This document shows, one piece after another, positions 53,173 through 63,911 of a stretch of 64,000 nt of DNA (position 1 is its first letter; each line of letters begins with the position of its first letter). Source of the stretch: Actinospica acidithermotolerans (GTDB taxonomy: Bacteria; Actinomycetota; Actinomycetes; Streptomycetales; Catenulisporaceae); assembly GCF_018139625.1 (NCBI RefSeq), contig NZ_JAGSOH010000005.1:1-64000 (forward strand). The letters are read 5' to 3'. Under the pieces are notes generated by a model. It saw only the letters and a program-made list of their open reading frames with translations, did no database searches and had not been told where the DNA came from. The position numbers and the translations under genes were made by a program.

Positions 53173-53643
53173 TTACTTCGCGCCGAGCTCCTCGGCGGTG
53201 CCGCCGGCGGCGGCGATCTTCGTCTTGGCGGACGCGGAGTACGCGTCGACCTTGACGTTGAGCGCCACCGAGACCTCGCCGTTGCCGAGCACCTTGACGA
53301 GCTCGCCCTTGCGGACCGCGCCCTTGGCCACCAGGTCGGCGACGGTGACGTCGCCGCCCTGCGGGTAGAGCTCGGCCAGCTTGGCCAGGTTCACGATCTG
53401 GTACTCGACGCGGAACGGGTTCTTGAAGCCCCGGAGCTTGGGCAGCCGCATGTGCAGCGGCATCTGCCCGCCCTCGAAGCGCTCCGGAACCTGGTAGCGC
53501 GCCTTCGTGCCCTTGGTACCGCGGCCGGCGGTCTTGCCCTTGGAGCCCTCGCCACGGCCCACGCGGGTCTTGGCGGTCTTGGCACCGGGGGCGGGCCGCA
53601 GGTGGTGCACCTTCAGCACGTGCTGCTTCTCCTGCTCGGACAT
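53173..53643 (-). CDS. rplO: 50S ribosomal protein L15
   Basis: 156 residues: [60 protein letters not shown], then an Ala-rich end with EELGAK. The start overlaps the rpmD stop by one base (TGATG). Confidence 0.98.
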   Translation of the reverse strand: MSEQEKQHVLKVHHLRPAPGAKTAKTRVGRGEGSKGKTAGRGTKGTKARYQVPERFEGGQMPLHMRLPKLRGFKNPFRVEYQIVNLAKLAELYPQGGDVTVADLVAKGAVRKGELVKVLGNGEVSVALNVKVDAYSASAKTKIAAAGGTAEELGAK

Positions 53644-53825
53644 CAGTCGACCTCCTCAACCTTCACGAGGTGGCGGACGGTGAGGATCATGCCGCGGAAC
53701 TCCGGGCGGTCGTCCTTGATCACCGTGTCGTTGATCCGCTTGAGGCCGAGCGACCGCAGCGTCTCGCGGTGGTTCTGCTTCGAGCCGATCTTCGAACGGA
53801 CCTGCGTGATCTTCAACTTAGCCAT
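53643..53825 (-). CDS. rpmD: 50S ribosomal protein L30
   Basis: 60 residues: [60 protein letters not shown]. Normal length; it lies 2 bp after rpsE. Confidence 0.98.
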   Translation of the reverse strand: MAKLKITQVRSKIGSKQNHRETLRSLGLKRINDTVIKDDRPEFRGMILTVRHLVKVEEVD

Positions 53826-53827
53826 GC

Positions 53828-54460
53828 TCAGGCCCCCACTCCGGCGCGGGCGCGCAGCAGGGCGGCCGGGGCGACGTCCTCGAGCGGCAGGCCGCGGCGG
53901 GCCGCGATCTCCTCGGGACGCACCAGGCCCTGCAGCGCGGCGACGGTGGCGTGCACCACGTTGATCGCGTTGTCCGAGCCCATGGACTTGGACAGCACGT
54001 CGTGGATGCCCGCGCACTCGAGCACGGCGCGGACGGCGCCGCCGGCGATCACACCGGTACCGGCCGAGGCCGGCTTCAGCATGACCACACCGGCCGCGGC
54101 CTCGCCGACGATCGGGTGCGGGATGGTGCCCTGGATGCGCGGCACCTTGAAGAAGTGCTTCTTGGCCTCCTCGACGCCCTTGGCGATCGCCGCGGGCACC
54201 TCCTTGGCCTTGCCGTAGCCGACGCCGACCGTGCCGTCGCCGTCGCCGACGACCACGAGGGCGGTGAAGCTGAAGCGACGACCGCCCTTCACGACCTTGG
54301 CGACGCGGTTGATCGTCACGACGCGCTCGACGTACGCGGTCTTCTCGGCGGCGGGGGCGTTGTCCTGGTTCCGACGGTCGCGACGATCCCGACGCTCTCC
54401 GCCTTCACCACCGCGACCCTGGCCGCCCTGGCCGCCTCCGCGGCGCTGCTGGGGGGGCAT
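53828..54460 (-). CDS. rpsE: 30S ribosomal protein S5
   Basis: 210 residues from ATG 54460. A Gly/Arg/Gln-rich N-terminal extension ([17 protein letters not shown]) precedes the S5 core: [59 protein letters not shown] and [20 protein letters not shown]. Canonical. Confidence 0.98.
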   Translation of the reverse strand: MPPQQRRGGGQGGQGRGGEGGERRDRRDRRNQDNAPAAEKTAYVERVVTINRVAKVVKGGRRFSFTALVVVGDGDGTVGVGYGKAKEVPAAIAKGVEEAKKHFFKVPRIQGTIPHPIVGEAAAGVVMLKPASAGTGVIAGGAVRAVLECAGIHDVLSKSMGSDNAINVVHATVAALQGLVRPEEIAARRGLPLEDVAPAALLRARAGVGA

Positions 54461-54500
54461 CAGAAATCCCTCATTTCGGTGTTCGGGTTCATGGCCGTCA

Positions 54501-54884
54501 TCAGAAGTCCAGTCCGGCGTCGCGGGCGCCCTCGGCGACCGCGGCCACCCGGCCGTGGAACTTGTTGCCGCCGCGGTCGAACACGACCGTGGAGACACCC
54601 GCGGCCTTGGCGCGCTCGGCGACGAGCTTGCCGACCTCGCGCGAGAGGTCCACCTTCTTGCCGTCGGCGGTGCGCAGGCCCGACTCCATGGTGGAGGCGG
54701 ACGCGACCGTGTGGCCGAGCTTGTCGTTGACGACCTGGGCGACCATGTGCCGGTTCGAGCGCGTCACGACGAGGCGCGGACGCTCGGCGGTGCCGCTCAC
54801 GTGCTTGCGCACGCGGATGTGGCGGCGCTTGCGCGCGACGGACTTCTTGGCGTTGCCCTTGGCGATCTTGTAACCGTAAGCCAT
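54501..54884 (-). CDS. rplR: 50S ribosomal protein L18
   Basis: 127 residues: [40 protein letters not shown] and [20 protein letters not shown]. Binds 5S rRNA. It follows rplF by 2 bp. Confidence 0.98.
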   Translation of the reverse strand: MAYGYKIAKGNAKKSVARKRRHIRVRKHVSGTAERPRLVVTRSNRHMVAQVVNDKLGHTVASASTMESGLRTADGKKVDLSREVGKLVAERAKAAGVSTVVFDRGGNKFHGRVAAVAEGARDAGLDF

Positions 54885-54886
54885 GG

Positions 54887-55426
54887 CTACTTACCAGCCT
54901 TTCCGACCTTGCGGCGGATGACCTCGCCCTGGTACCGCACACCCTTGGCCTTGTAGGGGTCGGGCTTGCGCAGCTTACGGATGTTCGCCGCGGTCTCACC
55001 GACCAACTGCTTGTCGATGCCGGAGACCGTGAAGCGGGTCGGGGTCTCCACCGCGAAGCTGATGCCGTCGGCGGGCTCGACCACGATCGGGTGCGAGTAG
55101 CCGAGGGCGAACTCCAGGCTGGAGCCCTTGGCCGTCACGCGGTAACCGACACCCGAGATCTCCAGGACCTTCGAGTAGCCGGTCGTCACGCCGACGATCA
55201 TGTTGTTGATCAGGGTGCGGGTCAGGCCGTGGCGCTCCTTGGCGGCGCGCTCGTCGTTGGGACGGGTCACCTGCAGGGTGCCGTCCTCCGCCTTCTCGAC
55301 CGAGATCGGGGTCACGACGGTGTGGCTCAGGGTGCCCTTCGGGCCCTTCACCGTCACCTCGGAACCGGAGATGCTGACTTCGACGCCGGCCGGAACCGGG
55401 ATCGGCAGCCGTCCAATACGAGACAT
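54887..55426 (-). CDS. rplF: 50S ribosomal protein L6
   Basis: 179 residues: [60 protein letters not shown] and the end [20 protein letters not shown]. Canonical length and order. Confidence 0.98.
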   Translation of the reverse strand: MSRIGRLPIPVPAGVEVSISGSEVTVKGPKGTLSHTVVTPISVEKAEDGTLQVTRPNDERAAKERHGLTRTLINNMIVGVTTGYSKVLEISGVGYRVTAKGSSLEFALGYSHPIVVEPADGISFAVETPTRFTVSGIDKQLVGETAANIRKLRKPDPYKAKGVRYQGEVIRRKVGKAGK

Positions 55427-55450
55427 AGCTGTCTTTACTCCCTTCCGGAC

Positions 55451-55849
55451 TTACCAGACGTAGGCGAGGACTTCTCCGCCCACGCCCTTCTTGGCGGCCT
55501 GTCGGTCGGTCAGCAGACCGGACGACGAGGAGATGATGGCGATGCCGAGGCCGCCGAGGACCTTCGGCAGGTTGGTCGACTTCGCGTAGACGCGCAGACC
55601 CGGCTTCGAGATGCGCTTGATGCCGGCGATCGACCGCTCGCGGTTCGGGCCGAACTTGAGGTCGATGATCAGGTTCTTCCCGACCTCGAGGTCCTCGACG
55701 GCGTAGCCGGCGATGTAGCCCTCCTGCTTGAGGATCTCGGCGATGCGAGCCTTCAGCTTGGAGGACGGCATGGTGACCTGGTCGTGGTACGCCGCGTTGG
55801 CGTTGCGCAGACGCGTGAGCATGTCTGCGATCGGGTCAGTCATGGTCAT
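55451..55849 (-). CDS. rpsH: 30S ribosomal protein S8
   Basis: 132 residues: [60 protein letters not shown] and [20 protein letters not shown]. It is normally directly after rpsN; here it heads its own unit because two unrelated genes intervene. AAGG lies 7 nt before the start. Confidence 0.98.
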   Translation of the reverse strand: MTMTDPIADMLTRLRNANAAYHDQVTMPSSKLKARIAEILKQEGYIAGYAVEDLEVGKNLIIDLKFGPNRERSIAGIKRISKPGLRVYAKSTNLPKVLGGLGIAIISSSSGLLTDRQAAKKGVGGEVLAYVW

Positions 55850-56173
55850 AAGGGGGCCTTGGGCCTTCCCACCGCGGTTTCCGGCCCGTGCGCATCGCGG
55901 AACCGTCTCGCGTGGAGAGCGGTGCCCTTGATTCGCCGGGAGGACCTACGGCGTCGTAGTAACAGAGCTTCAGGGCACCTGGGGAAGCCGAAACCGGCCG
56001 GACCAGCAGCCACCGGGTATCCGCGGCGGCCGGGGGCCGTGCGGACCAGGGTGACGGACTCGCTTTCGCTAGAGCGCCCACACGCGGGCACACCCTGGGG
56101 CGGGCACGCGTTGAGCCAGAGTAACAGAGCGGTCCCGGCCCGCCCAAATCGGACAGCGACCATACTGCGGGCC
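55850..56173. other. Divergent promoter region between rpsH and the VOC gene
   Basis: This 324-bp stretch has no supported gene; frames through it are Arg/Pro-rich. It must carry the promoter and leader for the separated rpsH-rplO unit and for the VOC gene on the other strand. I see no clear promoter hexamers. Confidence 0.5.
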
Positions 56174-56596
56174 ATGACTGAACCCAAGCACGGAGCACTC
56201 TCCCAGCACGGAGCCCTCCACCACGTCGAGCTCTGGACCCCCGACCTGGCCCGCGCGGTCGCCTCGTTCGGCTGGCTGCTGGAGGCGCTGGGCTACGCCG
56301 AGTACCAGAACTGGGAGGCGGGCCGCAGCTGGCGGCTCGGCGCCACGTACATCGTCGTCGAGCAGTCGCCGGCCATGAGCGCGGACGGGCACGACCGGCT
56401 CCGGCCCGGCCTGAACCACCTGGCGTTCCACGTCGAGGACGCGGCCGCCGTCGAGACGCTGGCGAGCGAGGCGGCCCGGCACGGCTGGCGGCTGATGTTC
56501 CCCGACAGCCATCCGCACGCGGGCGGCGAGGAGCACTACGCCGCCTACCTGGAGAACGAGGACGGCTTCGAGGTCGAGCTCGTCGCGGCGCGCTGA
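56174..56596 (+). CDS. VOC-family (glyoxalase/dioxygenase superfamily) protein
   Basis: 140 residues: HHVELWTPDLARAVASFGWL with the first metal-type His, LNHLAFHVEDAAAVETLASE, and AAYLENEDGFEVELVAA with a Glu in the metal position. Single-domain size. The role is unknown (glyoxalase-like, or antibiotic-binding). It is on the plus strand inside the otherwise minus-strand ribosomal region. Confidence 0.85.
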   Translation: MTEPKHGALSQHGALHHVELWTPDLARAVASFGWLLEALGYAEYQNWEAGRSWRLGATYIVVEQSPAMSADGHDRLRPGLNHLAFHVEDAAAVETLASEAARHGWRLMFPDSHPHAGGEEHYAAYLENEDGFEVELVAAR

Positions 56597-56605
56597 CCGC
56601 CGGGG

Positions 56606-57610
56606 TCAGAACCGGCGGTTGATCAGATGGAAGGCCGGTGCGGCGGCCCGAGCCGCCGAGCGCAGCGAGTGGAAGACCGTCGGGTGCAGGCCCGACATGA
56701 TCGTCTCCAGGCGGTCGGTGCTGGTCCTGCTGGAGACGACGAGCCGGTCGATCCGCAGCGGGTGGCAGGAGCCGGGCGCGGCGAGCCGGTGGTTGTACAG
56801 GAAGGCCGACCGGTAGCCCGCCTCCTTGATCGCGCGGTGGGCGTGCTCGTCCTCGTTGCCGTTCGGGTAGGCGAAGGACGTGGGCGGGCGCCCGAGCATG
56901 TCGGTCAGCGCCTCGTGCGCGTGCAGCACCTCGGCGCGGGCCTGGCTAGGCTCGCAGCGGTCCAGGCAGGGGTGGGTCAGGGTGTGGTTTCCCACGGTGA
57001 TCCCGCCGACCTCGAGCTCCCGCAGCTCGGCCGCCGTCAGCTGCGCGCGACGGGGAGCCGGAACCGTCGCCGTGCCCCGCAGCTCTTGCAGCGCCCGCTG
57101 CCGGTCCTTCTCCGGCAGCAGCTTGACGGTGTGCACGAGGATCCCGGGGGGCGCGGGCGGCACCAGGCGAGTCGTGCCGCCGTGCCGGGCCAGGTGCTCG
57201 ACCTCGTCCCACCAGTAGGGCGTGTCGGTCCCGATCAGGCCCGGGATCACGAAGCACACGGCCGGCAGCCCGCGCTCGGCCAGCAGCGGCAGCGCGTGGG
57301 TGTGCACGCTGCGATCGCCGTCGTCGAACGTGATCAGCACGCTGTGCGGCGGCAGCGCGGGCCCGCCGTTCACCGCCTCCTCGACCTCGTGCAGCGACAC
57401 CGGCTGGAAGCCGCGCTGCACGCGGTCGAGGTGGTCCGCGAAGCCCGCCGGATCGTCGATGCCGTGGTACCCGAGCACGGCCAGGCGGCGCGCCGCGCGA
57501 CGCCGGAACCACGCCTGGACGGGTGAACCGCGCAGCACGCGATCGCTGCCGTGCCAGCCGTCCCAGCGCCCGTAGCAGCCCGCGAGCAGCGCCTTGAGCT
57601 CAGGATTCAT
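56606..57610 (-). CDS. Polysaccharide deacetylase (NodB homology, CE4)
   Basis: 334 residues. NodB motif 1 is TFDDGD (94-99); motif 2 is NHTLTHP with metal ligands His209 and His213; later FAYPNGNEDEHAHRAIKEAG. No signal peptide is seen, so it may act in the cytoplasm or at the membrane face, for example on a glycan precursor. It is convergent with the VOC gene (9-bp gap) and lies between rpsN and rpsH, where relatives have none. Confidence 0.88.
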   Translation of the reverse strand: MNPELKALLAGCYGRWDGWHGSDRVLRGSPVQAWFRRRAARRLAVLGYHGIDDPAGFADHLDRVQRGFQPVSLHEVEEAVNGGPALPPHSVLITFDDGDRSVHTHALPLLAERGLPAVCFVIPGLIGTDTPYWWDEVEHLARHGGTTRLVPPAPPGILVHTVKLLPEKDRQRALQELRGTATVPAPRRAQLTAAELRELEVGGITVGNHTLTHPCLDRCEPSQARAEVLHAHEALTDMLGRPPTSFAYPNGNEDEHAHRAIKEAGYRSAFLYNHRLAAPGSCHPLRIDRLVVSSRTSTDRLETIMSGLHPTVFHSLRSAARAAAPAFHLINRRF

Positions 57611-58003
57611 GCTCTGGCCAGCGCCGGGAAGCTGGCGCCGGCGTAGCCCGTGTCCACGAACAGGGGGTCGATCGGCGCTTGACGAGCGAGCGAGCTCGCG
57701 GCGATGCGGCGAGCGAGTGAGCTGCACTGCACGGCTGCTCCTCCTGAGTCGTGTTCGGGCTCGGACACTCGAAGCTTGACGCCCTGCTAAGACTGTATAG
57801 GGCAATTCATCCAGTGTGGATGGAATGTCGCTGCGGACACGCCCTGCGGGCATCTCAGCCAACTCCACCACGCCCGCCGCCAGGCCGCGCGATTGCCGGA
57901 AAAAGCGATTGCCCCCGCACTCTCGTGCGGGGGCAATCACCTATGACAGCTGTATGACAGCTCGCGGCCACCGGATCTGACGGCCCGGCAGCTGCAGGTC
58001 AGC
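57611..58003. other. Gap between the polysaccharide deacetylase and rpsN
   Basis: 393 bp without a gene. It holds short repeated GAGCGAGCGAGC and GGCGAGCGAGTGAGC blocks (57685-57725), presumably the deacetylase promoter, the rpsN terminator (57901-57938) and a short direct repeat TATGACAGCT (57942 and 57953). Confidence 0.6.
57901..57938 (-). terminator. Strong intrinsic terminator after rpsN
   Basis: A perfect 14-bp stem (GATTGCCCCCGCAC paired with GTGCGGGGGCAATC) with a 4-base loop, followed on the minus strand by GCTTTTT. It is a textbook rho-independent terminator, ending the rplN-rplX-rplE-rpsN unit. Confidence 0.92.
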
Positions 58004-58189
58004 CTACCAGGACGACTTCGTCACGCCCGGCAGCTCGCCCGCGTGGGCCATCTCGCGAAGGCAGACGCGGCACAGGCCAAACTTGCGGTACACCGAGTGC
58101 GGACGGCCGCACTTCTGGCACCGGGTGTAGGCCCGGACCTTGAACTTCGGCTTCTTGTTCGCCTTGTTGATCAGCGCGGTCTTCGCCAT
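58004..58189 (-). CDS. rpsN: 30S ribosomal protein S14 (type Z)
   Basis: 61 residues: [20 protein letters not shown] and [17 protein letters not shown]. Cys24, Cys27, Cys40 and Cys43 form a zinc site, so this is the short zinc-binding form. It is the last gene before the interruption of the spc block. Confidence 0.98.
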   Translation of the reverse strand: MAKTALINKANKKPKFKVRAYTRCQKCGRPHSVYRKFGLCRVCLREMAHAGELPGVTKSSW

Positions 58190-58191
58190 GA

Positions 58192-58767
58192 TCAGGCCTC
58201 CTTGAAGGGGAAGCCGAGCAGCTTGAGCAGCGCGCGGCCTTCGTCGTCGTTGGTCGCGGTGGTGACCACCGTGATGTCCATGCCCCGGACGCGGTCGATC
58301 TTGTCGGGGTCGATCTCGTGGAACATGGACTGCTCGTTGAGACCGAAGGTGTAGTTGCCCTTGCCGTCGAACTGCTTCGGCGACAGGCCGCGGAAGTCGC
58401 GGATGCGCGGCAGCGCGATGCTGACCAGGCGGTCCAGGAACTCCCACATGTAGTCACCGCGCAGGGTGACGTGCGTGCCGATCGGCTGGCCCTCGCGCAG
58501 CTTGAACTGCGCGATGGACTTGCGGGCCTTGGTCACGGCCGGCTTCTGGCCGGTGATGGCCTGCAGGTCGCGGATCGCGCCCTCGATCAGCTTCGAGTCA
58601 CGGGCGGCGTCGCCGACACCCATGTTCACGACGACCTTGGTGACGCCCGGGATCTGCATGACGTTCGCGTAGTTGAACTGCTCACGCAGCGCCGGAGCGA
58701 TCTCGGCCTTGTAGCGGGTCTTCAGACGCGGGGTGACCTTGGTCTGAGTCTCCTCGGTGACAGTCAT
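58192..58767 (-). CDS. rplE: 50S ribosomal protein L5
   Basis: 191 residues from ATG 58767: [60 protein letters not shown] and [18 protein letters not shown]. The start overlaps the rplX stop by one base. Confidence 0.98.
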   Translation of the reverse strand: MTVTEETQTKVTPRLKTRYKAEIAPALREQFNYANVMQIPGVTKVVVNMGVGDAARDSKLIEGAIRDLQAITGQKPAVTKARKSIAQFKLREGQPIGTHVTLRGDYMWEFLDRLVSIALPRIRDFRGLSPKQFDGKGNYTFGLNEQSMFHEIDPDKIDRVRGMDITVVTTATNDDEGRALLKLLGFPFKEA

Positions 58768-59135
58768 CAGATCGCCTCTCCGGTCTTCTTCGCGAACCGC
58801 ACGGAACGCGTGACCGTCTTCTTGCTGCCGTCGGGCAGGGTGCGCTCCTGCTCCTCGCGCCGGAAGCCGACGCGGGTGACGACCTTCTTGCCTTCGTGCT
58901 CGACGACCAGCATCACGTTGCTGACCTGGATCGGCGCCTCGGTCGTGATGATGCCGCCGGTCTGCGAGCCACGAGCGGTCTGGCCGACCTTCGTGTGCTT
59001 CTTGACGCGGTTGACACCCTCGACGATGACCTTGCCGTCGCGGGGCAGGGACTGGATGACCTTGCCCTGCAGGCCCTTGTCCTTGCCGGCGATGACCTGG
59101 ACCAGGTCGCCCTTGCGGATCTTCTGCTTGGCCAT
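58767..59135 (-). CDS. rplX: 50S ribosomal protein L24
   Basis: 122 residues: [20 protein letters not shown] (KOW motif), [20 protein letters not shown] and [20 protein letters not shown]. It lies 2 bp after rplN. Confidence 0.98.
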   Translation of the reverse strand: MAKQKIRKGDLVQVIAGKDKGLQGKVIQSLPRDGKVIVEGVNRVKKHTKVGQTARGSQTGGIITTEAPIQVSNVMLVVEHEGKKVVTRVGFRREEQERTLPDGSKKTVTRSVRFAKKTGEAI

Positions 59136-59137
59136 GG

Positions 59138-59506
59138 TCAGAGCACCTCCGGCGCCAGCGAGATGATGCGCATGTAGCGCTTGTCACGCAGCTCACGGCC
59201 GACCGGGCCGAAGATGCGGGTGCCGCGCGGGTCGCCGCCGTCCTTGATCAGGACGGCCGCGTTCTCGTCGAAGCGGATGTACGAGCCGTCCGGACGACGG
59301 CGCTCCTTGACGGTGCGCACGACGACCGCCTTGACGACTTCGCCCTTCTTCACGCCCGCGCCGGGCAGCGCGTCCTTGACGGTGGCGACGATCACGTCGC
59401 CGATGCCGGCGTAGCGGCGGCTGGAGCCACCGAGAACCCGGATGCACAGGATTTCCTTGGCACCGGTGTTGTCGGCGACCCGCAGCCGCGATTCCTGCTG
59501 AATCAC
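59138..59506 (-). CDS. rplN: 50S ribosomal protein L14
   Basis: 122 residues: [40 protein letters not shown], and [20 protein letters not shown]. First gene of the spc-type unit, after a terminator hairpin. Confidence 0.98.
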   Translation of the reverse strand: MIQQESRLRVADNTGAKEILCIRVLGGSSRRYAGIGDVIVATVKDALPGAGVKKGEVVKAVVVRTVKERRRPDGSYIRFDENAAVLIKDGGDPRGTRIFGPVGRELRDKRYMRIISLAPEVL

Positions 59507-59565
59507 GTTCTACTCCTGACTCGTGGCCGCGGTCGTTGCGTCCGCGGCCGTGTCTCTTCGCAGAA

Positions 59566-59613
59566 AGCCCCGCCGAGCCCGGCGGATCCGTACGGACCCG
59601 CCGGGACGGGGCT
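59566..59613 (-). terminator. Terminator between rpsQ and rplN (S10/spc boundary)
   Basis: The outer arms AGCCCCG (59566-59572) and CGGGGCT (59607-59613) and the inner CCCGGCGG/CCGCCGGG arms form a long stem, followed on the minus strand by TTTCTGCG. A second hairpin GGCCGCGG/CCGCGGCC lies at 59525-59549. Confidence 0.75.
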
Positions 59614-59619
59614 GCTTGC

Positions 59620-59904
59620 CTACTTGGCCTTCTCGAGGATCTCGACCACGCGCCAGCGCTTGGTCGCCGAGAGGGGCCGGGTCTCCATGAGCAGCACGCG
59701 GTCGCCGATGCCACAGCTGTTCTGCTCGTCGTGGGCCTTCAGCTTGCTGGTACGGCGCATGACCTTGCCGTACAGCGGGTGCTTGACCCTGTCCTCGACC
59801 GACACGACGACGGTCTTGTCCATCTTGTCCGACACGACAAGGCCCTCACGGGTCTTGCGCGCGCCGCGCTCGTTCTGCTCCACGTTGGTGTCCTCGCTCA
59901 TCAC
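59620..59904 (-). CDS. rpsQ: 30S ribosomal protein S17
   Basis: 94 residues: [40 protein letters not shown], and [20 protein letters not shown]. The start overlaps the rpmC stop (ATGA). Confidence 0.98.
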   Translation of the reverse strand: MMSEDTNVEQNERGARKTREGLVVSDKMDKTVVVSVEDRVKHPLYGKVMRRTSKLKAHDEQNSCGIGDRVLLMETRPLSATKRWRVVEILEKAK

Positions 59905-60122
59905 TTGGCACCTTCCGTGATGCCCAGCTCGCGCTCACGCTGGATCGTGTAGATCCGCGCGATGTCCGCCTTGACGGCCTTCATCCGGCCATGGTTCTCC
60001 AGCTGGCCGGTGGCCTGCTGGAAGCGGAGGTTGAACAGCTCCTCCTTGGCCTCGCGCAGCTTGTCGACCAGGGCCTCGTCCGACAGCTCACGCAGTTCGT
60101 GCGTCGCGGTTCCGGCTGCCAT
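59901..60122 (-). CDS. rpmC: 50S ribosomal protein L29
   Basis: 73 residues: [40 protein letters not shown] and [16 protein letters not shown]. Its start overlaps the rplP stop by one base. Confidence 0.98.
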   Translation of the reverse strand: MAAGTATHELRELSDEALVDKLREAKEELFNLRFQQATGQLENHGRMKAVKADIARIYTIQRERELGITEGAK

Positions 60123-60541
60123 CAGATGTCACCTGCCTCGCGCTTGATGATGCGGCACTTGCACGGGAGCTTGTGCGCGGCGCGCAGCAGGGCCTCCCGG
60201 GCCACCTTCTCGTTCGGGTACGAGAGCTCGAAGAGCACCCGGCCCGGCTTGACGTTCGCGACCCACCACTCGGGCGAGCCCTTGCCGGAACCCATCCGGG
60301 TCTCGGCCGGCTTCTTGGTCAGCGGACGGTCCGGGAAGATCTGGATCCAGACCTTGCCGCCACGGCGGATGTGCCGGTTGATCGCGATACGAGCCGACTC
60401 GATCTGCCGGTTCGTCACGTACGCCGGGCTCAGCGCCTGGATGCCGTACTCGCCGAAGTTCAGCTCGTTGCCGCCCTTCGACGCACCGCCGCGCTCCGGG
60501 TGGTGCTGCTTGCGGTGCTTGACCCTACGCGGGATCAGCAT
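60122..60541 (-). CDS. rplP: 50S ribosomal protein L16
   Basis: 139 residues from ATG 60541: [60 protein letters not shown] and [20 protein letters not shown]. It lies 4 bp after rpsC. Confidence 0.98.
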   Translation of the reverse strand: MLIPRRVKHRKQHHPERGGASKGGNELNFGEYGIQALSPAYVTNRQIESARIAINRHIRRGGKVWIQIFPDRPLTKKPAETRMGSGKGSPEWWVANVKPGRVLFELSYPNEKVAREALLRAAHKLPCKCRIIKREAGDI

Positions 60542-60545
60542 GGGA

Positions 60546-61394
60546 TCAGCCCTCCTTCGGAGCTTCTGCGGCCGCGCCGGCGGTGGCCTCGGCCGGAGCC
60601 TCGGTCGCCGGAGCGGCGGTGTTCTCGGAACGGCCCTGGCCGCGTCCGCCGCGCTCGCCGCCACGGCCGGGACGGCCGCCGCGGGGACGGTCGCCGCCGC
60701 GACGCTCGTCGCGGCCGCCGGTGGACGGACGGCGCTGCTCGGCTGCGGCGGCCGCGCGGGCCGCGCTCAGCGAGGTGACGTCGCCCTTGTAGACCCAGAC
60801 CTTCACGCCGATGCGGCCGAAGGTGGTGCGGGCCTCGTAGAAGCCGTAGTCGATGTTCGCGCGCAGCGTGTGCAGGGGCACGCGGCCCTCGCGGTACTGC
60901 TCGGAACGCGACATCTCGGCGCCGCCCAGACGGCCGGAGACCTGGACCTTCACGCCCTTGGCGCCGGCCTTCATGGTCGTCTGGATCGCCTTGCGCATGG
61001 CACGGCGGAACGCGACGCGCGAGGAGAGCTGCTCGGCGACGCCCTGCGCGATGAGCTGGGCGTCGAGCTCGGGGTTCTTCACCTCGAGGATGTTCAGCTG
61101 CACCTGCTTGCCGGTGAGCTTCTCCAGCTCGCCGCGGATGCGCTCGGCCTCGGCGCCGCGGCGGCCGATCACGATGCCCGGACGCGCCGTGTGGATGTCC
61201 ACGCGGACGCGGTCGCGGGTGCGCTCGATCTCGACCTTGGAGATGCCGGCCCGCTCCATGCCCTTGTTCATGAGCTTGCGGATCTCGACGTCTTCCTTGA
61301 CGTACGCCTTGTACATCTTGTCGGCGTACCAGCGGGACTTGAAGTCCGTGGTGATGCCGAGGCGGAAGCCGTGCGGGTTGACCTTCTGTCCCAT
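60546..61394 (-). CDS. rpsC: 30S ribosomal protein S3
   Basis: 282 residues: [20 protein letters not shown], a KH domain ([20 protein letters not shown]), [20 protein letters not shown] and [13 protein letters not shown]. The ~65-residue Arg/Gly- then Ala/Glu-rich C-terminal extension is typical of actinobacteria. Start overlaps the rplV stop by one base. Confidence 0.98.
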   Translation of the reverse strand: MGQKVNPHGFRLGITTDFKSRWYADKMYKAYVKEDVEIRKLMNKGMERAGISKVEIERTRDRVRVDIHTARPGIVIGRRGAEAERIRGELEKLTGKQVQLNILEVKNPELDAQLIAQGVAEQLSSRVAFRRAMRKAIQTTMKAGAKGVKVQVSGRLGGAEMSRSEQYREGRVPLHTLRANIDYGFYEARTTFGRIGVKVWVYKGDVTSLSAARAAAAAEQRRPSTGGRDERRGGDRPRGGRPGRGGERGGRGQGRSENTAAPATEAPAEATAGAAAEAPKEG

Positions 61395-61789
61395 TACCGG
61401 TTCCTGCCCTTCTTAGCGGCGGCCTCGGCGGGCTGCTCGACCACGATGGTGATGTGGCTGCTGCGCTTGCGGATGCGGTACGCGCGGCCCTGGGCCCGCG
61501 GACGGAACCGCTTGAGCGTCGGGCCCTCGTCCACGTACGCGGCCGCGATGACCAGGTCGCCGTGGAGCTGCTTGTTGTTCCGGGCGTTGGCGGCCGCCGA
61601 GGCGACGCACTTGTAGACCGGCTCGGCCGCGGCCCAGGGGGCGAAGCGCAGGTAGTCCAGCGCCTGCTCCACCGGGACGCCGCGGACCTGGTCCACGACG
61701 CGGCGGACCTTCATCGGGGTCATCCGGACGTGCCGGGCCTGCGCGAGCGCCTGGTTGGCGGGCAGGTCCTTGGCCTTGTTCTCAGCCAC
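61394..61789 (-). CDS. rplV: 50S ribosomal protein L22
   Basis: 131 residues: [60 protein letters not shown] and [20 protein letters not shown]. It overlaps the end of rpsS by 8 bp. Confidence 0.98.
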   Translation of the reverse strand: MAENKAKDLPANQALAQARHVRMTPMKVRRVVDQVRGVPVEQALDYLRFAPWAAAEPVYKCVASAAANARNNKQLHGDLVIAAAYVDEGPTLKRFRPRAQGRAYRIRKRSSHITIVVEQPAEAAAKKGRNR

Positions 61790-62063
61790 GGCGGGACCTC
61801 CGGTCTTCCTTCACGTGACCCTTGAAGGTACGCGTCGGGGCGAACTCGCCCAGCTTGTGGCCGACCATCGACTCGGTGACGAACACCGGGACGTGCTTGC
61901 GGCCGTCGTGCACGGCGATCGTGTGGCCCAGCATCGCCGGGACGATCATCGAGCGCCGGGACCACGTCTTGATGACGTTGTGGGTTCCCTTGTCGTTCTG
62001 GGCGTCCACCTTCTTGATCAGGTGGTCGTCCACGAAGGGACCCTTCTTGAGACTGCGCGGCAT
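61782..62063 (-). CDS. rpsS: 30S ribosomal protein S19
   Basis: 93 residues: [60 protein letters not shown] and [15 protein letters not shown]. Canonical. Confidence 0.98.
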   Translation of the reverse strand: MPRSLKKGPFVDDHLIKKVDAQNDKGTHNVIKTWSRRSMIVPAMLGHTIAVHDGRKHVPVFVTESMVGHKLGEFAPTRTFKGHVKEDRRSRRG

Positions 62064-62075
62064 CTAGACCTCCTC

Positions 62076-62912
62076 CTAGCGCTTCTTGTTCGACTTGCGG
62101 CGGCGGACGATGTACTTGTCGCTGGCCTTGCCCGGCTTGCGGGTGCGGCCTTCCTTCTGACCCCACGGGGAGACCGGGTGGCGTCCGCCGGAGGTCTTGC
62201 CCTCACCACCACCGTGCGGGTGGTCGATCGGGTTCATCGCGACACCGCGGACGGTCGGGCGCTTGCCCTTCCAGCGCATGCGGCCGGCCTTGCCCCAGTT
62301 GATGTTGCTCTGCTCGGCGTTGCCCACCTCGCCGACGGTCGCGCGGCAGCGCGCGTCGACGTTGCGGATCTCGCCGGAGGGCATACGCAGCTGGGCGTAG
62401 GGGCCGTCCTTGGCGACGAGCTGCACGCTGGCGCCGGCCGAGCGGGCGATCTTCGCACCCTGACCGGGCCGGAGCTCGATCGCGTGGATGACCGTACCGG
62501 TCGGGATGTTGCGCAGCGGCAGGTTGTTGCCCGGCTTGATGTCGGCGTTGGGGCCCGACTCGATCGGGTCGCCCTGCTTCAGCTTGGCCGGCGCGATGAT
62601 GTAGCGCTTCGTGCCGTCCGCGTAGTGCAGCAGCGCGATGCGCGCGGTGCGGTTGGGGTCGTACTCGATGTGCGCGACCTTCGCCGGCACGCCGTCCTTG
62701 TCGTTACGACGGAAGTCGATGACACGGTAGGCGCGCTTGTGACCGCCGCCCTGGTGCCGAACCGTCACGCGACCCTGCGCGTTGCGACCGCCCTTGCTGT
62801 GCAGCGGGCGGACCAGAGACTTCTCCGGGGTGTCCCGGGTGATCTCGACGAAGTCGGCAACGCTGGAGCCGCGGCGACCGGGGGTCGTCGGCTTGTACTT
62901 GCGAATGCCCAT
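62076..62912 (-). CDS. rplB: 50S ribosomal protein L2
   Basis: 278 residues: [40 protein letters not shown], and the peptidyl-transferase-proximal [20 protein letters not shown] with its conserved His. The end is basic (RRRKSNKKR). Confidence 0.98.
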   Translation of the reverse strand: MGIRKYKPTTPGRRGSSVADFVEITRDTPEKSLVRPLHSKGGRNAQGRVTVRHQGGGHKRAYRVIDFRRNDKDGVPAKVAHIEYDPNRTARIALLHYADGTKRYIIAPAKLKQGDPIESGPNADIKPGNNLPLRNIPTGTVIHAIELRPGQGAKIARSAGASVQLVAKDGPYAQLRMPSGEIRNVDARCRATVGEVGNAEQSNINWGKAGRMRWKGKRPTVRGVAMNPIDHPHGGGEGKTSGGRHPVSPWGQKEGRTRKPGKASDKYIVRRRKSNKKR

Positions 62913-62947
62913 GGCTGTGAGATTCCTCTAGTTCCTCGGTGCCGGCC

Positions 62948-63280
62948 TCAGGAGACCGGGCCCCCGAAGATGTCGATGCGGCTCTTCTTGCTGGCGTCCG
63001 TCGGCTGCGGGTCGACCGACACGATGGCGCGCTTGGTCGCGGCGCGGTGACCGTAGGTCCCCACGCGGGTGCGCTTGCGCTTGCCCTTGCGGTTGATCGT
63101 GTTCACAGCCGTCACCTTGACGTCGAAGAGCAGCTCGACCGCGTCGCGGATCTGCTCCTTGTTGGCGTCCGGGTGCACGATGAACGTGTACTTGTTCTCG
63201 TCGAGCAGCGCGTAGCTCTTCTCCGAGACGACCGGCTTGATCAGCAGGTCGCGGGCGAGAACGTAACGGTCCTTAGCCAT
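62948..63280 (-). CDS. rplW: 50S ribosomal protein L23
   Basis: 110 residues from ATG 63280: [60 protein letters not shown]. The start overlaps the rplD stop by one base. Confidence 0.98.
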   Translation of the reverse strand: MAKDRYVLARDLLIKPVVSEKSYALLDENKYTFIVHPDANKEQIRDAVELLFDVKVTAVNTINRKGKRKRTRVGTYGHRAATKRAIVSVDPQPTDASKKSRIDIFGGPVS

Positions 63281-63906
63281 CAGGCCTCGCTCCCTTCGGT
63301 GTCGGCCGAGGCCTTCAGACGACCGGCGACGAACGCGTCGTAGGCGGCCTTCGTGAAGATCACGTCGTCGCTGACGAGCACGTCGTACGTGTTCAGCTGG
63401 TCGGCGTGCAGCAGGTGGACCTCGGGGAGGTTGCGCAGCGAGAGCCACGCGTTGATCTCTTCGCGGCCGAGCACCACGAGCACGTTCTTGCGCTCGGTCA
63501 CGGCCTTGATCGCGGTCTTCGCGGCCTTGGTCGACGGGATGTCCGCGACGAACTCGTCCACGATGTGCAGACGGCCGTTGCGGGCCCGGTCGGACAGGGC
63601 GCAGCGCAGCGCGGCGGCCTTCATCTTCTTCGGCGTCCGCTGCGCGTAGTCGCGCGGCTTGGGGCCGTGCACGATGCCACCGCCGGCGAACTGCGGCGCG
63701 CGGGTCGAGCCCTGGCGGGCGCGGCCGGTGCCCTTCTGGCGGTACGGCTTCTTGCCACCGCCGGACACCTCGCCGCGGCGCTTGGTGCTGTGCGTGCCCT
63801 GCCGGGCGGCGGCGAGCTGGGCGACGACCACCTGGTGGACCAGGGGGACGTTCAGCTCGACGTCGAAGATCTCCGCGGGGAGATCGACGGAAACAGTGGA
63901 AGTCAT
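63280..63906 (-). CDS. rplD: 50S ribosomal protein L4
   Basis: 208 residues: [20 protein letters not shown]-type core ([20 protein letters not shown]), [40 protein letters not shown] and [20 protein letters not shown]. In some bacteria L4 regulates the S10 operon; no leader is visible here because its 5' part is outside. Confidence 0.98.
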   Translation of the reverse strand: MTSTVSVDLPAEIFDVELNVPLVHQVVVAQLAAARQGTHSTKRRGEVSGGGKKPYRQKGTGRARQGSTRAPQFAGGGIVHGPKPRDYAQRTPKKMKAAALRCALSDRARNGRLHIVDEFVADIPSTKAAKTAIKAVTERKNVLVVLGREEINAWLSLRNLPEVHLLHADQLNTYDVLVSDDVIFTKAAYDAFVAGRLKASADTEGSEA

Positions 63907-63911
63907 CTCAA

